Assembly: GCA_051867615.1 (NCBI GenBank)
Contig: JBJDYU010000044.1
Coordinates: 1-64,000 of the forward strand
Source: RGIG5472 sp051867615
Lineage (GTDB): Bacteria; Bacillota; Clostridia; Oscillospirales; Oscillospiraceae
Reading direction: 5' to 3'
DNA length: 64,000 nt
Below, piece by piece: positions 1 to 8,797 of the stretch. Position numbers and translations under genes: made by a program. Each line of letters opens with the position of its first letter. The first letter of the stretch is position 1. The notes below the pieces were generated by a model. It searched no databases, was not told where the DNA came from, and saw only the letters and a program-made list of their open reading frames with translations.

Positions 1-39
1 GAAACCTTCTCTCTCACCGTCCCGCCGGACAGCTCGTTT

Positions 40-68
40 AATATATCAGGCTTTTTCGCCCTTGTCAA
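40..68 (-). promoter_or_regulatory. Divergent sigma-A promoter for a gene left of the window
   Basis: Read on the minus strand there is a perfect -35 TTGACA (63-68), a 17-bp spacer and a -10 TATATT (40-45). It points out of the window, so an unseen gene probably starts just left of position 1. Bases 1-39 would be its leader. No start codon is visible. Confidence 0.6.
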
Positions 69-119
69 GACAAAAAACCTGTTTTTGTTCAATTTTTTTG
101 TGGCGCTTTTTCAGGCACA

Positions 120-128
120 TGATATAAT
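120..128 (+). promoter_or_regulatory. Extended -10 promoter of the YhaN-like gene
   Basis: TGATATAAT (120-128) is a textbook extended -10 element (TGnTATAAT). No good -35 sits 17 bp upstream; the best is TTGTGG at 98-103 with 19-bp spacing. Transcription would start near 135, giving a leader of about 37 nt before the ATG at 172. Confidence 0.6.
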
Positions 129-171
129 GAGAAAAACGGAAAACACACACCAGATATGGGAGCCAAATACC

Positions 172-2361
172 ATGCGTATTGACAAAATGACAGCCACCTT
201 CGGGCGGCTGAAGCAAGCCGGGCTGTCCCTCGGCCCGGGACTCAACATTATCGAAGCGCCCAACGAAAGCGGCAAAAGCACCTGGTGCGCCTTTCTCCGC
301 ACCATGCTCTACGGGCTTTCCACCCGGGAGCGCGGAGCCCTGGCGGACAAGAACCGCTACGCCCCCTGGGACGGCAGCCCCATGCAGGGCGTGCTGGAGC
401 TGACGGCGCAGGGCCGCTCCGTCACCATCACCCGGGACACCGCCCGCGCCAACGCCCCCATGGGCCGCTTTTCCGCCGTCTACACCGGCACATCCGAGCC
501 TGTCCCCGGCCTGACCGCCGCTGGCTGCGGCGAGACGCTGCTGGGCGTCCCCCAGGAGGTCTTTGAGCGCAGCGCCTTCATCCGGCAGACGGGTCTCGCC
601 GTGGATCAGGACGCGGAACTGGAGCGTCGCATCGCCGCCCTGCTCTCTACCGGAGAGGAACGCGCTTCCTTTTCCCAGGTCTACGACGCGCTGAAGGCCC
701 AGCTCAACCGCCGCCGCCACTATAAGACCGGCCTGCTGCCCACGCTGGAGGGCGAGCTTTCCGCGCTGGAGGAGCAGCTGCGGCAGGCGGATACGCTGCA
801 GGACCGTCTCGGCGAATACCGGGCGGAGGCGGAACAGCTCCGCGCCCGGGAGAGCGCTTTGCGGCAGGAGCTGCGTCGCCATGCCCAGGCGGACGCGGCG
901 GAGAGCTGGGAACGTCTCAACGCAGCCAAACAGGCGGCGGAGGACGCGGAGGCCCAAGCCGCGGCGCTGGACGAGGCTCTGCGCCGGGAGAATCTCCCCA
1001 CGGAGGAGGCCCTGCGGCAGCTGGCCGCCAGAGCGGAGTCCCTGCGGCTTGCCGCCGCTTCCGAGGCGGAGGCGGAGGAGCGCCGCCGGCAGGCGGAGGA
1101 CGCGTATCTGCAGGCCGAACAGACTTTGGCAGCCCATCCGCTGGCGCCCCTCTCCCCTGAGGAGGCCGCGGCGAAGCCCCTGCCCACAGGCCCCCGGCCC
1201 CGTTTCCCTGTCTGGTGTGCCTGCCTGTTTCCCGTGCTGGGCGCGGCCTTTATGGGCGTTGTCGTTTACTTCTCCCATCAGCTTCTCCCCGCCATCGGCG
1301 GAGGGCTCGGTCTGACCGGCCTGTTGCTGCTCCTCACGGGGCTGCGCGTCAATCGCCTCCGGGCGCGTTGGGAGACAGAGCAGGCGCGTCTGGAGGCCGA
1401 GCGCGAAGCCGATCTCGCGGCCTACGCCACATTATATAAGGAAGCCGCCGCGGCGCGCCAGCGCCACGAACAGGCTTCCGCCGCCTGCGCCGCCGTATCC
1501 GCTTCCCGGCGGGAGACGCTGCACGCCCTGCTGGGCGCGGTCTCCCTGTTCGCGCCCGGCGCGCGGGATCTCGCCGGGGCGGAGAGCGCCGTGCAAAGCT
1601 CCCTTTCCCGCCGCGATGAGCTGCGGCAGGCGGAGGCTCTTGCGCGGGAGGCGAAACTGCGGTATGATATCCTTCGGCAAAATGCCCCCGCCGGAGAGCC
1701 GCCGGCAGAGCCAGTCTCCCGGCCGGACAGCGACCCTGCCGCGCTGCGGCAGGAGCTGGAAGCCCTGTCCGCCGCGCTTGCCGAAACCAGCCGGGAGGAA
1801 AGCCGGACGGAGGGCCGTCTTCGCGCCATGGGCGACTACGGCGAGCTGCAGGCGAAGCGCGAGGCGCTGCGGAGCCGGCGTCAGGAGCTGCAGGAGCAGT
1901 ATGACGCGCTGGCCCTCGCCATGGAGACGCTCAGCGACGCCAACGCGGAGCTGCAAAGCCGCTTTTCCCCGGAGCTGGGCCGTGAGGCGGGCCGCTTTTT
2001 CTCCGCCCTCACCGGCGGCAAGTATGAAAACATCCTGCTGGACCGCTCGCTGAACGCCGCCGCCACGGAGCGGGGCGAAGCCGTCCCCCGCAGCGCCGCG
2101 CTGCTGAGCCAGGGCGGCGTGGACCAGCTCTATCTCGCCCTGCGTCTCGCCATCTGCCATCTGGTGCTGCCGGAGGAGCACAGCGTCCCCCTCGTTCTGG
2201 ACGACGCGCTGGTGAGCTTCGACGATACCCGCCTGCAGTACGCGCTTGCTTATCTGCTGGAGGAGAGCCGCAGCCGCCAGATCCTCCTGTTCACCTGCCA
2301 GAGCCGGGAGCGCGCGTTCCTCGAGGGAAAAAGCGGCGTGACCGTGCTTCGCTCCCTCTGA
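172..2361 (+). CDS. YhaN/SbcC-like AAA ATPase with coiled coils
   Basis: This 729-residue protein resembles the YhaN family of SbcC/Rad50-like ATPases, thought to act on DNA together with an SbcD-like nuclease. A Walker A (PNESGKST) lies near residues 28-35. Long Glu/Gln/Arg/Ala-rich coiled coils occupy about 190-330 and 390-600. The ABC signature (LLSQGG) is near 643 and Walker B (LVLDDA) near 674. A pair of hydrophobic segments near 343-385 interrupts the coiled coil, so the protein may be membrane-tethered. The ATG at 172 follows GGGAG by nine bases and directly begins the MRIDKM strand expected before Walker A; an upstream in-frame ATG at 85 would precede the promoter. No SbcD/YhaO partner lies downstream; it may be beyond the left edge. 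Confidence 0.8.
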   Translation: MRIDKMTATFGRLKQAGLSLGPGLNIIEAPNESGKSTWCAFLRTMLYGLSTRERGALADKNRYAPWDGSPMQGVLELTAQGRSVTITRDTARANAPMGRFSAVYTGTSEPVPGLTAAGCGETLLGVPQEVFERSAFIRQTGLAVDQDAELERRIAALLSTGEERASFSQVYDALKAQLNRRRHYKTGLLPTLEGELSALEEQLRQADTLQDRLGEYRAEAEQLRARESALRQELRRHAQADAAESWERLNAAKQAAEDAEAQAAALDEALRRENLPTEEALRQLAARAESLRLAAASEAEAEERRRQAEDAYLQAEQTLAAHPLAPLSPEEAAAKPLPTGPRPRFPVWCACLFPVLGAAFMGVVVYFSHQLLPAIGGGLGLTGLLLLLTGLRVNRLRARWETEQARLEAEREADLAAYATLYKEAAAARQRHEQASAACAAVSASRRETLHALLGAVSLFAPGARDLAGAESAVQSSLSRRDELRQAEALAREAKLRYDILRQNAPAGEPPAEPVSRPDSDPAALRQELEALSAALAETSREESRTEGRLRAMGDYGELQAKREALRSRRQELQEQYDALALAMETLSDANAELQSRFSPELGREAGRFFSALTGGKYENILLDRSLNAAATERGEAVPRSAALLSQGGVDQLYLALRLAICHLVLPEEHSVPLVLDDALVSFDDTRLQYALAYLLEESRSRQILLFTCQSRERAFLEGKSGVTVLRSL

Positions 2362-2419
2362 GCCGCATATATTCTCTATCGTAAGTAACCGAACCCCCGG
2401 ACTTTTATATGATGTGACA

Positions 2420-3307
2420 ATGCCTATGAATCTTTCTTCTTTCACCGTATGGACCCTGCTGTTTTTCGCCTACTCTTTTTTGGGCTGGGTGGGCGAGATG
2501 ATCTACTGCTCCGCCGGGCAGCGCAGGCTCTGCGAAAAGCGGGGCTTTCTCAACGGCTGCATCTGCCCCATTTATGGCTTCGGCGCGCTGCTGGTGCTGC
2601 TGGCCCTGCGCTTTGTCGGTGACAGCGTCGTTCTGACCTTTTTCGGCGGGCTGGTGCTCACCTCCGCGCTGGAATACTTCACGAGCTGGCTCATGGAAAA
2701 GGCCTTCCATATGCGCTGGTGGGACTACTCCCACTACAGGTTCCAGCTCCACGGCCGCATCTGCCTCGTGAATTCCACGCTCTTCGGTCTCGCCAGCGTC
2801 CTGCTGCGCCATGTGATCCACCCGCCCCTGCTGCGGGCGGCGGAGGCGCTGGTGGGCTCCGGCGCGGGAGAGCCGCTGGCCTTCTTCCTGCTGGGCATTT
2901 TCGTCTGCGACACCGCCCTCTCCATCCGCAGCGCTGTCCAGCTGGACAACCGCCTGAACAAGCTGCAGGAGGCGAAGGAGCAAATCCGCGACCTGCTGGA
3001 CGAGCAGAAGGAGAAGGCCCGTCTCTGGCGGGAGGAACGACAGGAGCAGCGCGACCGGGCCGCGGAGGAGCTTTATCAGCGCGAGATGCGGCTGTTTGAG
3101 CAGCGGCAGGCGGCGCTGCAGCAGTACATGGATTCCCTCCACGAGGGGCAAGATCTCTTTGAGCGGCGCCTGCTCCTCTCCCACCCCCACCTGCGCACCT
3201 ACCAGCGCAGCGATTCTCTGGAGCTGCTGCGCGACGCGCTGAAGCGGCGCATCGAGCAGGGCCGGAAAAAGAACCATAAAACCGACAAAGCCGACAAGGC
3301 CGAATAA
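2420..3307 (+). CDS. CmpB-family (putative ABC-transporter type IV) membrane protein
   Basis: About 295 residues with five hydrophobic segments in the first 180 and a charged Glu/Arg/Gln-rich coiled-coil tail (about 180-245) ending in a Lys-rich stretch. The N-terminal pattern (FFAYSFLGWVGEMIYCS, then GFLNGCICPIYGFG) is the hallmark of the CmpB-like family, often called a putative ABC permease although no ATPase partner is known. The biochemical role is unknown. The start is uncertain: GTG 2414, ATG 2420 and ATG 2426 are all in frame and none has a good Shine-Dalgarno. It follows the ATPase gene by about 58 bases and precedes the Mrp gene by 17, so it may be co-transcribed. Confidence 0.75.
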   Translation: MPMNLSSFTVWTLLFFAYSFLGWVGEMIYCSAGQRRLCEKRGFLNGCICPIYGFGALLVLLALRFVGDSVVLTFFGGLVLTSALEYFTSWLMEKAFHMRWWDYSHYRFQLHGRICLVNSTLFGLASVLLRHVIHPPLLRAAEALVGSGAGEPLAFFLLGIFVCDTALSIRSAVQLDNRLNKLQEAKEQIRDLLDEQKEKARLWREERQEQRDRAAEELYQREMRLFEQRQAALQQYMDSLHEGQDLFERRLLLSHPHLRTYQRSDSLELLRDALKRRIEQGRKKNHKTDKADKAE

Positions 3308-3324
3308 GAAAAGGAGTCCTTCCC

Positions 3325-4176
3325 ATGAGCGATTGTACGCATGATTGCAGCAGCTGCGGCTCCAACTGCGCGGAGCGCAGCGAGCCCAAGTCCCTCATCC
3401 AGCAGCCCAACGCCAAAAGCGAGATCGGCAAGGTCTACGCCGTGGTCTCCGGCAAGGGCGGCGTGGGCAAATCCATGGTGACGAGCCAGCTGGCCGTGGC
3501 CATGCGCCGTCTGGGCTACCGGGTAGGCGTGCTGGACGCGGACGTGACCGGCCCCTCCATCCCCAAAGCCTTCGGCGTCACCGAGGCCGGCGGCAGCGAC
3601 GGCGAGGCCCTCTATCCGGCGGTGAGCGCCACCGGTATCGAGATCATGAGCATCAACCTCCTGCTGGAGAGCGACACCGCGCCGGTGGTCTGGCGCGGCC
3701 CCATCATCAGCGGCGTGGTGCAGCAGTTCTGGACGGACGTGGTGTGGCACGCGGACTACCTGTTCGTGGATATGCCTCCCGGCACCGGCGACGTGCCGCT
3801 GAGCGTCTTCCAGTCCATCGTCCCCGACGGCATCATCATCGTCACCTCCCCCCAGGACCTGGTGGGCATGGTGGTGGAAAAGGCCGTGAACATGGCGGAG
3901 ATGATGCACATTCCCATCGTGGGTCTGGTGGAGAACATGAGCTATCTCACCTGCCCCGACTGCGGCAAGAAGATTTACCTTTTCGGCGAGGGCAAGACCG
4001 GCGAGGCCGCCGCCCGCCACGGGCTCGAATGTCTCGCGAAAATGCCCATCGACCCGGCCCTCGCGGCTCTCGCGGACGAGGGGCGCATTGAGGAGTTTCA
4101 GGGCGAGTGGCTCAGCGGCGTGACGGCGCGGCTGGAGGAGCTGGCCCGGGCCGATTTCGAGGGCGACGGGGAGTAA
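3325..4176 (+). CDS. Mrp/NBP35-type Fe-S cluster carrier ATPase
   Basis: A 283-residue cytosolic P-loop ATPase of the Mrp/ApbC family, which hold and transfer Fe-S clusters. The deviant Walker A SGKGGVGKS is at residues 42-50. MPPGTGD follows near 152 and a CPDC pair near 210-213 matches the cluster-bridging CxxC of the family. The N-terminus carries Cys4, 8, 11 and 15 in the pattern CxxxCxxCGxxC, which recurs in the C-terminal tail of the next gene product. The ribosome site AAGGAG sits nine bases before the ATG. The stop is 32 bases before the NifX-like gene, so the two probably form one transcription unit. Confidence 0.9.
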   Translation: MSDCTHDCSSCGSNCAERSEPKSLIQQPNAKSEIGKVYAVVSGKGGVGKSMVTSQLAVAMRRLGYRVGVLDADVTGPSIPKAFGVTEAGGSDGEALYPAVSATGIEIMSINLLLESDTAPVVWRGPIISGVVQQFWTDVVWHADYLFVDMPPGTGDVPLSVFQSIVPDGIIIVTSPQDLVGMVVEKAVNMAEMMHIPIVGLVENMSYLTCPDCGKKIYLFGEGKTGEAAARHGLECLAKMPIDPALAALADEGRIEEFQGEWLSGVTARLEELARADFEGDGE

Positions 4177-4208
4177 GACAGGATAATCAGAACAGGAGCG
4201 ATGTGGTT

Positions 4209-4640
4209 ATGATCCTGGCGGTTTCTCAGGAAAACGGGCGCGTGTGCCCGGACTTCAGCGCGACCCGGGCGTTCTGGCTCTATGACATTCAGGCGGGACA
4301 GGTCCAGGGCCGTTCCTCCGTCCCTGTGGACGAAGCGGGGAAAAACGCGCTGGTACGCTGCCTTGTAAACAGCGGGGCCAACGCCGTCCTCTGCGGCGCC
4401 ATCGGCAGCGAGCTGCGCTCGCTGCTCTCCGACGCGGGCATCCCGGTCTTCGCCGGGGCCGAAGGGGCGTGTGAGGACTGCGCGGCGAAATTTCTCTCGG
4501 GAGAGCTGGCCTTCACGCCGCCGCCTGTCTGCGGCGGCGGCTGCGCCTCCTGCGGCCATGACTGCGGCGCGGCGGAAGGCTGCTGCCCCGACTGTGAGGA
4601 GGACGAGCTGGACCGCTTCCCCTATCTCGAGCGGCAATGA
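4209..4640 (+). CDS. NifX/NifB-type (dinitrogenase Fe-Mo cofactor) domain protein with Cys-rich tail
   Basis: A 143-residue protein. Residues 1-100 fit the dinitrogenase iron-molybdenum cofactor biosynthesis fold (ILAVSQENGRVCPDFS, then AVLCGAIGSELRSLL), a small metal-cluster-binding domain found outside nitrogen fixation in many anaerobes. The last 40 residues are Cys-rich: C108, 112, 115 and 119 form CxxxCxxCGxxC, and C125, 126 and 129 follow. The ATG at 4209 was chosen because AGGAG lies ten bases upstream; the longer in-frame ATG at 4107 lies inside the Mrp gene. No nif genes are present, so a role with Mrp in Fe-S handling is more likely than nitrogenase assembly. That role is inferred. 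Confidence 0.8.
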   Translation: MILAVSQENGRVCPDFSATRAFWLYDIQAGQVQGRSSVPVDEAGKNALVRCLVNSGANAVLCGAIGSELRSLLSDAGIPVFAGAEGACEDCAAKFLSGELAFTPPPVCGGGCASCGHDCGAAEGCCPDCEEDELDRFPYLERQ

Positions 4641-4648
4641 TGAAAAAA

Positions 4649-4674
4649 GTCCCGGCAGCCTGCGCTGCCGGGAC
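4649..4674. terminator. Bidirectional intrinsic terminator between the NifX-like gene and typA
   Basis: An 11-bp GC-rich stem with loop CTGC separates two converging genes. Six A residues precede it (4643-4648), giving a T tract on the minus strand for typA. On the plus strand it is followed by TCATTT. Confidence 0.8.
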
Positions 4675-4682
4675 TCATTTAT

Positions 4683-6512
4683 TTACTGCTTCTTGCCGTG
4701 GGCGGCCTTCATGCGCTTTTCGTGGTCCAGAATGCGCTTGCGGATGCGGAGGTTCTTGGGGGTGACCTCCAGCAGCTCGTCGTCCGCCAGGAACTCCATG
4801 CACTGCTCCAGGCTCATCTGCCGGGGCGGCACCAGACGCAGCGCCTCGTCGCTGCCGCTGGCGCGCATATTGGTCAGCTGCTTTTTCTTGCAGACGTTCA
4901 CAGGGATATCCTCGCTCTTGGGGGAGACGCCCACCACCATACCGGCGTACACGTCCACGCCCGGGCCGATAAAGAGCGCGCCGCGCTCTTGGGCGTTGAA
5001 CAGGCCGTAGGTGATGCTCTCGCCGGTCTCAAAGGCGATGAGGGAGCCGTTGCTGCGGCGGCTGACCTCGCCCCGGAAGGGGGCGTAGCTGTCGAAGACG
5101 GAGGCCATGATGCCTTCGCCCCGGGTGTCGGTCAGAAATTCGTTGCGGTAGCCGAACAGGCCCCGGGCAGGCACCAGAAATTCCAGCTTCATGCGGCTGC
5201 CCACGGGGTTCATCTCCAGCAGGTCGGCCTTGCGGCTGCCGAGCTTCTCGATGACCGCGCCCACCGCGTCCGCAGGCACGTCCGCCACCAAACGCTCCAT
5301 AGGCTCGCAGAGCTTGCCGTCGATGGTCTGGTACAGCACGCGCGGGGGCGAGACCTGGAACTCATAGCCCTCCCGGCGCATGGTCTCGATGAGGATGGAC
5401 AGGTGCATCTCGCCCCGGCCCGCCACGTTGAAGGCGTCGGTGGAACCCTCCAGCTCGCTGACGCGGAGGGACACGTCCTTCAGCGTCTCCCGCTCCAGCC
5501 GCTCACGGATCTGGCGGGAGGTGACGAACTTGCCCTCCCGTCCGGCAAAGGGGGAGTCGTTGACGGAGAAGGTCATCTCGATGGTGGGGGCGGAGATCTT
5601 CACGAAAGACAGCGGCTCCACCGCGGCGGGGTCGCAGATGGTGTCGCCGATGGTGATGTCGCCGATGCCGCTCATGGCGATGATGTTGCCGGCGGAGGCC
5701 TCGGTGATGGGCTTGCGGGCCAGACCGTCGAACTCAAACAGCGCCACGGCCTTGGCCTTCTTCGGCGCGGCCTCCGCGTCGTGATAGTTGCAAACGGCGA
5801 TCTCCTGATTCTGCTTCAGGGTGCCGCGCTCCACCCGGCCGATGGCGATGCGGCCCACATACTCGTTATAGTCGATGGCGCTGACCAGCATCTGGAAGGG
5901 CTGGTCCACATCCGCCTCCAGGGCGGGAATATATTCGAGAATGGTGTCGAACAGGGGCTTGAGGTCGGTGCCGGGCACGTCGGGAGAGTAGGAGGCGGTG
6001 CCCTGCCGGCCGGAGCAGAACAGCGTGGGGGAATCGAACTGCTCCTCCGTGGCGTTCAGGTCCATCAGCAGCTCCAGCACCTCGTCCATGACCTCATGGA
6101 TGCGCTGGTCGGGGCGGTCGATCTTGTTCACAACCACGATGACCCGGTGGCCCAGCTCCAGCGCCTTGCTCAGCACGAAGCGGGTCTGGGGCATGGGGCC
6201 TTCCGCCGCATCCACCAGCAGGATAACGCCGTTGACCATCTTGAGGATGCGCTCCACCTCGCCGCCGAAGTCGGCGTGGCCCGGCGTGTCCACGATGTTG
6301 ATCTTGGTGTCGCCGTACTGGATGGCGGTGTTCTTGGCGAGGATGGTGATGCCGCGCTCACGCTCCAGGGCGTTGGAGTCCATGACGCGCTCCACCACCT
6401 CCTGGTTTTCGCGGTAGACGCCGCCCTGCTTGAGCATCTCGTCCACCAGAGTGGTCTTGCCATGGTCCACGTGGGCGATGATAGCTACGTTTCTCAGCTT
6501 TTCATTCTTCAT
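4683..6512 (-). CDS. typA: Translational GTPase TypA/BipA
   Basis: A 609-residue ribosome-associated GTPase of the EF-G-like family, involved in stress and cold-related ribosome function. G1 is AHVDHGKTT (residues 13-21), G3 is [14 protein letters not shown], and G4 is NKIDRPDQR. Domain II, the EF-G C-terminal-like domain ([23 protein letters not shown]) and the BipA-specific C-terminal domain follow in the usual order at full family length. AAGGAG lies seven bases before the ATG. It is a single-gene unit with its own promoter and terminator. Confidence 0.97.
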   Translation of the reverse strand: MKNEKLRNVAIIAHVDHGKTTLVDEMLKQGGVYRENQEVVERVMDSNALERERGITILAKNTAIQYGDTKINIVDTPGHADFGGEVERILKMVNGVILLVDAAEGPMPQTRFVLSKALELGHRVIVVVNKIDRPDQRIHEVMDEVLELLMDLNATEEQFDSPTLFCSGRQGTASYSPDVPGTDLKPLFDTILEYIPALEADVDQPFQMLVSAIDYNEYVGRIAIGRVERGTLKQNQEIAVCNYHDAEAAPKKAKAVALFEFDGLARKPITEASAGNIIAMSGIGDITIGDTICDPAAVEPLSFVKISAPTIEMTFSVNDSPFAGREGKFVTSRQIRERLERETLKDVSLRVSELEGSTDAFNVAGRGEMHLSILIETMRREGYEFQVSPPRVLYQTIDGKLCEPMERLVADVPADAVGAVIEKLGSRKADLLEMNPVGSRMKLEFLVPARGLFGYRNEFLTDTRGEGIMASVFDSYAPFRGEVSRRSNGSLIAFETGESITYGLFNAQERGALFIGPGVDVYAGMVVGVSPKSEDIPVNVCKKKQLTNMRASGSDEALRLVPPRQMSLEQCMEFLADDELLEVTPKNLRIRKRILDHEKRMKAAHGKKQ

Positions 6513-6551
6513 GAAGGCTCCTTCTTTCTCTCAGCATACAATAACTGAAAT

Positions 6552-6580
6552 AGTATATGCTTTTTTTCGCCGCTTTTCAA
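6552..6580 (-). promoter_or_regulatory. typA promoter
   Basis: On the minus strand TTGAAA (6575-6580), a 17-bp spacer and TATACT (6552-6557) lie about 40 bases upstream of the typA start. Confidence 0.65.
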
Positions 6581-6735
6581 GTTTTTCCTTGCGATCTTCC
6601 GAAAATATTGTTCCGGCAGCCCGCCGCGTCCCGCGCAAAAAGCGCCGCTTTCCGAAAGCGCTGCATATTATTATCAAACAGAATGTGTCCTCCCCGTTTT
6701 ATCGGAAATCCATATCAATCCATTGGCAAGCGCGA

Positions 6736-6764
6736 TTGACTTCAAAAAGTGCCGTCGATATAAT
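6736..6764 (+). promoter_or_regulatory. Promoter of the double-cubane reductase operon
   Basis: TTGACT (6736-6741), a 17-bp spacer and TATAAT (6759-6764). The TTGGAGGA ribosome site (6783-6790) and ATG at 6801 follow with a short leader. Confidence 0.75.
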
Positions 6765-6800
6765 AATGTAAGTAAGCTAATTTTGGAGGAATTTGCCGAA

Positions 6801-7964
6801 ATGGAAACGAGTAAAGTGAAACTCCCCGCTCATTTTGAGACCTATTCCGAGGCCCGGAAGGCCGGCTTCATGCGCATGAAGGAGCTGAAGGACAAGGGCG
6901 CCCGGGTGGTGGGCCTGTTCTGCTCTTTCGTGCCGGTGGAGCTGGTGTACGCCGCCGGGGCCCTGCCCGTGGGCCTGTGCGCGTTCACGGATGAGCCCAT
7001 TCCCGCGGCGGAGGCCAATCTGCCCCGCAACCTCTGCCCCCTGATCAAGGCCAGCTACGGCTTCGCCCTGACCGACACCTGCCCCTATTTCTACTTCTCC
7101 GATTTCGTGGTGGGCGAGACCACCTGCGACGGCAAGAAGAAGATGTTCGAGCTGCTGAACGAGCTGAAGGACACCTACGTCATGCAGCTTCCCCACAGCC
7201 GCGACGCCGTTTCCCTGGCCTTCTGGAAAAACCAGATCATCGAGCTGAAGAAGAAGCTGGAGAGCTTCTACGGCATCACCATCACCGAGGACGACATCCG
7301 CGCGGCCATCCGCAAAAAGAACCACGAGCGCGAAGTCATGCGCCGGTATCTGGAGCTGGGCAAGCTGGACCCCGCGCCCATGAGCGGCTATGAGATGGGC
7401 ACCCGGCTGGACGCCGGCAGCTTCTCCTTCGATCTGGACCAGCGCTGCGCCGTGGTGGAAAAGCGCACCGACGAGATCCTGGCGGACTGGGAGGCCAACT
7501 TCAAGGGCAAGCCCAGCACCCGTCCCCGCCTGATCGTCACCGGCTGCCCCAACGCCGGCGTCCGGGAAAAGGTCATCCTGGCGGTGGAGGAGCTGGGCGC
7601 GGATATCGTGGCCTTCGACACCTGCAGCGGCATCCGCGACAAGATCGAGCTGGTGGATGAGAACAACCCCGACGTCTACGAGGCGCTGGCTGTCAAGTAC
7701 CTCAACACCAACTGCTCCGTCATGAGCCCCAACGACGGCCGCCGGGAATATCTTGCCCGGATGATCGACAGCTATCACGCGGACGGCGTCATCGAGATCG
7801 TGCTGCAGTCCTGCCACACCTACGATGTGGAGGCGTTCTTCATCAAGCGCATGGTGGAGGAAAAGGGCATCGCGTATCTGAACATCGAGACGGACTATTC
7901 CCAGTCCGACAAGGGCCAGATCAACACCCGTCTCGCCGCCTTCCTGGAGACCATCGACAAATGA
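6801..7964 (+). CDS. Double-cubane-cluster anaerobic reductase (2-hydroxyacyl-CoA dehydratase D superfamily)
   Basis: A 387-residue member of the HgdB/2-hydroxyacyl-CoA dehydratase superfamily, single-subunit type. Paired with the activase downstream it matches the double-cubane cluster protein arrangement known from Carboxydothermus, in which an [8Fe-9S] cluster carries out ATP-driven low-potential reductions of small molecules. Candidate cluster cysteines are C41, C60, C79, C94 and C109 in the N-terminal half, and further cysteines in VTGCPNAG, DTCSGIRD, NCSVMSP and QSCHTYDVE in the second half. No second dehydratase subunit or CoA-transferase is nearby, which argues against a classic 2-hydroxyacyl-CoA dehydratase. 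The ATG at 6801 is supported by TTGGAGGA ten bases upstream. It overlaps the activase by four bases (ATGA). Confidence 0.85.
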   Translation: METSKVKLPAHFETYSEARKAGFMRMKELKDKGARVVGLFCSFVPVELVYAAGALPVGLCAFTDEPIPAAEANLPRNLCPLIKASYGFALTDTCPYFYFSDFVVGETTCDGKKKMFELLNELKDTYVMQLPHSRDAVSLAFWKNQIIELKKKLESFYGITITEDDIRAAIRKKNHEREVMRRYLELGKLDPAPMSGYEMGTRLDAGSFSFDLDQRCAVVEKRTDEILADWEANFKGKPSTRPRLIVTGCPNAGVREKVILAVEELGADIVAFDTCSGIRDKIELVDENNPDVYEALAVKYLNTNCSVMSPNDGRREYLARMIDSYHADGVIEIVLQSCHTYDVEAFFIKRMVEEKGIAYLNIETDYSQSDKGQINTRLAAFLETIDK

Positions 7965-8734
7965 AATATTTTACCGGAATAGATATCGGCTCCACCGCCT
8001 CCAAGGTGGTGGTGCTGGACAACGAAAGCATGGTGTCGCATTTCGTGCTCCCCACCGGCTGGAGCAGCAAGGACACCGCCCGGGAGATCGCCCGCCGGCT
8101 TTCGGAGGACGGTATGCCCGTAGATGAGGAGATGCGGGTGATCGCCACGGGCTATGGCCGGGTGGCCGTGGACTACGCGGACAAGGTCGTGACCGAGATC
8201 ACCTGCCATGGCCGCGGCGGCTACTCGCTGCTGGGCCGCAACTGCACCATCGTGGACATCGGCGGGCAGGACACCAAGGTCATCACCGTGGAAAACGGGA
8301 TGTCGGTGAACTTCCTGATGAACGACAAGTGCGCCGCCGGCACCGGAAAATTCCTGGAGATCATGGCAAGCCGGCTGGGCGTGGACCTGGGCGAGATGTT
8401 CGAGCTGGCCGCGAGGGGCACGCCCCTCGCCATCAGCTCCATGTGCACGGTCTTCGCCGAGAGCGAGGTCATCAGCCACATCGGCTCCGGCGAGCCGCGG
8501 GAGGATATCGCCGCGGGCGTGGTGGACTCCGTGGTGAACAAGGTGGCCGGGCTCTGCGCCCGCCATTCCATCCGGGGCGACGTGCTGCTGACCGGGGGGC
8601 TCAGCGAGTGCGAGTACCTGATCGGCAGCCTGTCGAAGAAGCTGGGCGTGAAGGTCTACGCCGACCCTCTGGGCCGCTACGCGGGCGCACTGGGCGCCGC
8701 GCTCATCGCCCGGGACGGCAGAAAGCGGGCCTGA
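7961..8734 (+). CDS. Acyl-CoA dehydratase activase / double-cubane reductase ATPase (ASKHA family)
   Basis: A 257-residue ASKHA-fold ATPase homologous to HgdC/CompA, which use ATP to push a low-potential electron from a [4Fe-4S] cluster into the partner reductase. Visible motifs: phosphate-1 GIDIGSTASK (6-15), DIGGQDTK near 99, NDKCAAGTGKFLE with Cys about 124, CTVFAESE with Cys about 162 (the two cluster ligands contributed by each monomer), and the adenosine motif LLTGGLSE near 208. The ATGA overlap with the reductase gene implies coupled, roughly equimolar expression. Confidence 0.92.
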   Translation: MKYFTGIDIGSTASKVVVLDNESMVSHFVLPTGWSSKDTAREIARRLSEDGMPVDEEMRVIATGYGRVAVDYADKVVTEITCHGRGGYSLLGRNCTIVDIGGQDTKVITVENGMSVNFLMNDKCAAGTGKFLEIMASRLGVDLGEMFELAARGTPLAISSMCTVFAESEVISHIGSGEPREDIAAGVVDSVVNKVAGLCARHSIRGDVLLTGGLSECEYLIGSLSKKLGVKVYADPLGRYAGALGAALIARDGRKRA

Positions 8735-8750
8735 CGCGCCCCGCACTGCG

Positions 8751-8776
8751 GGCCATGGGCCAAGTGTCCCATGGCC
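8751..8776 (+). terminator. Weak hairpin between the activase and MalY-type genes
   Basis: Nine-bp arms (8751-8759 and 8768-8776) with an eight-base loop and no T tract. It is better read as an mRNA processing or stability hairpin than as a true terminator. Confidence 0.35.
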
Positions 8777-8797
8777 GGAAAAGGAGACGAAAGATAT

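Noticed and set aside
46..1278. Long minus-strand open frame of 410 codons opposite the YhaN-like gene
   Set aside because: It lies wholly antisense to a gene with clear ATPase motifs, has low-complexity Gly/Arg/Leu/Gln composition and no ribosome site. It is a GC-driven shadow frame.
4698..6548. 616-codon plus-strand frame opposite typA
   Set aside because: His/Ala/Gly/Leu-rich composition typical of antisense frames in GC-rich DNA; typA on the other strand is unmistakable.
8751..8776. True terminator between the activase and MalY-type genes
   Set aside because: There is no T tract after the stem, and the next gene has no independent promoter that I could find.
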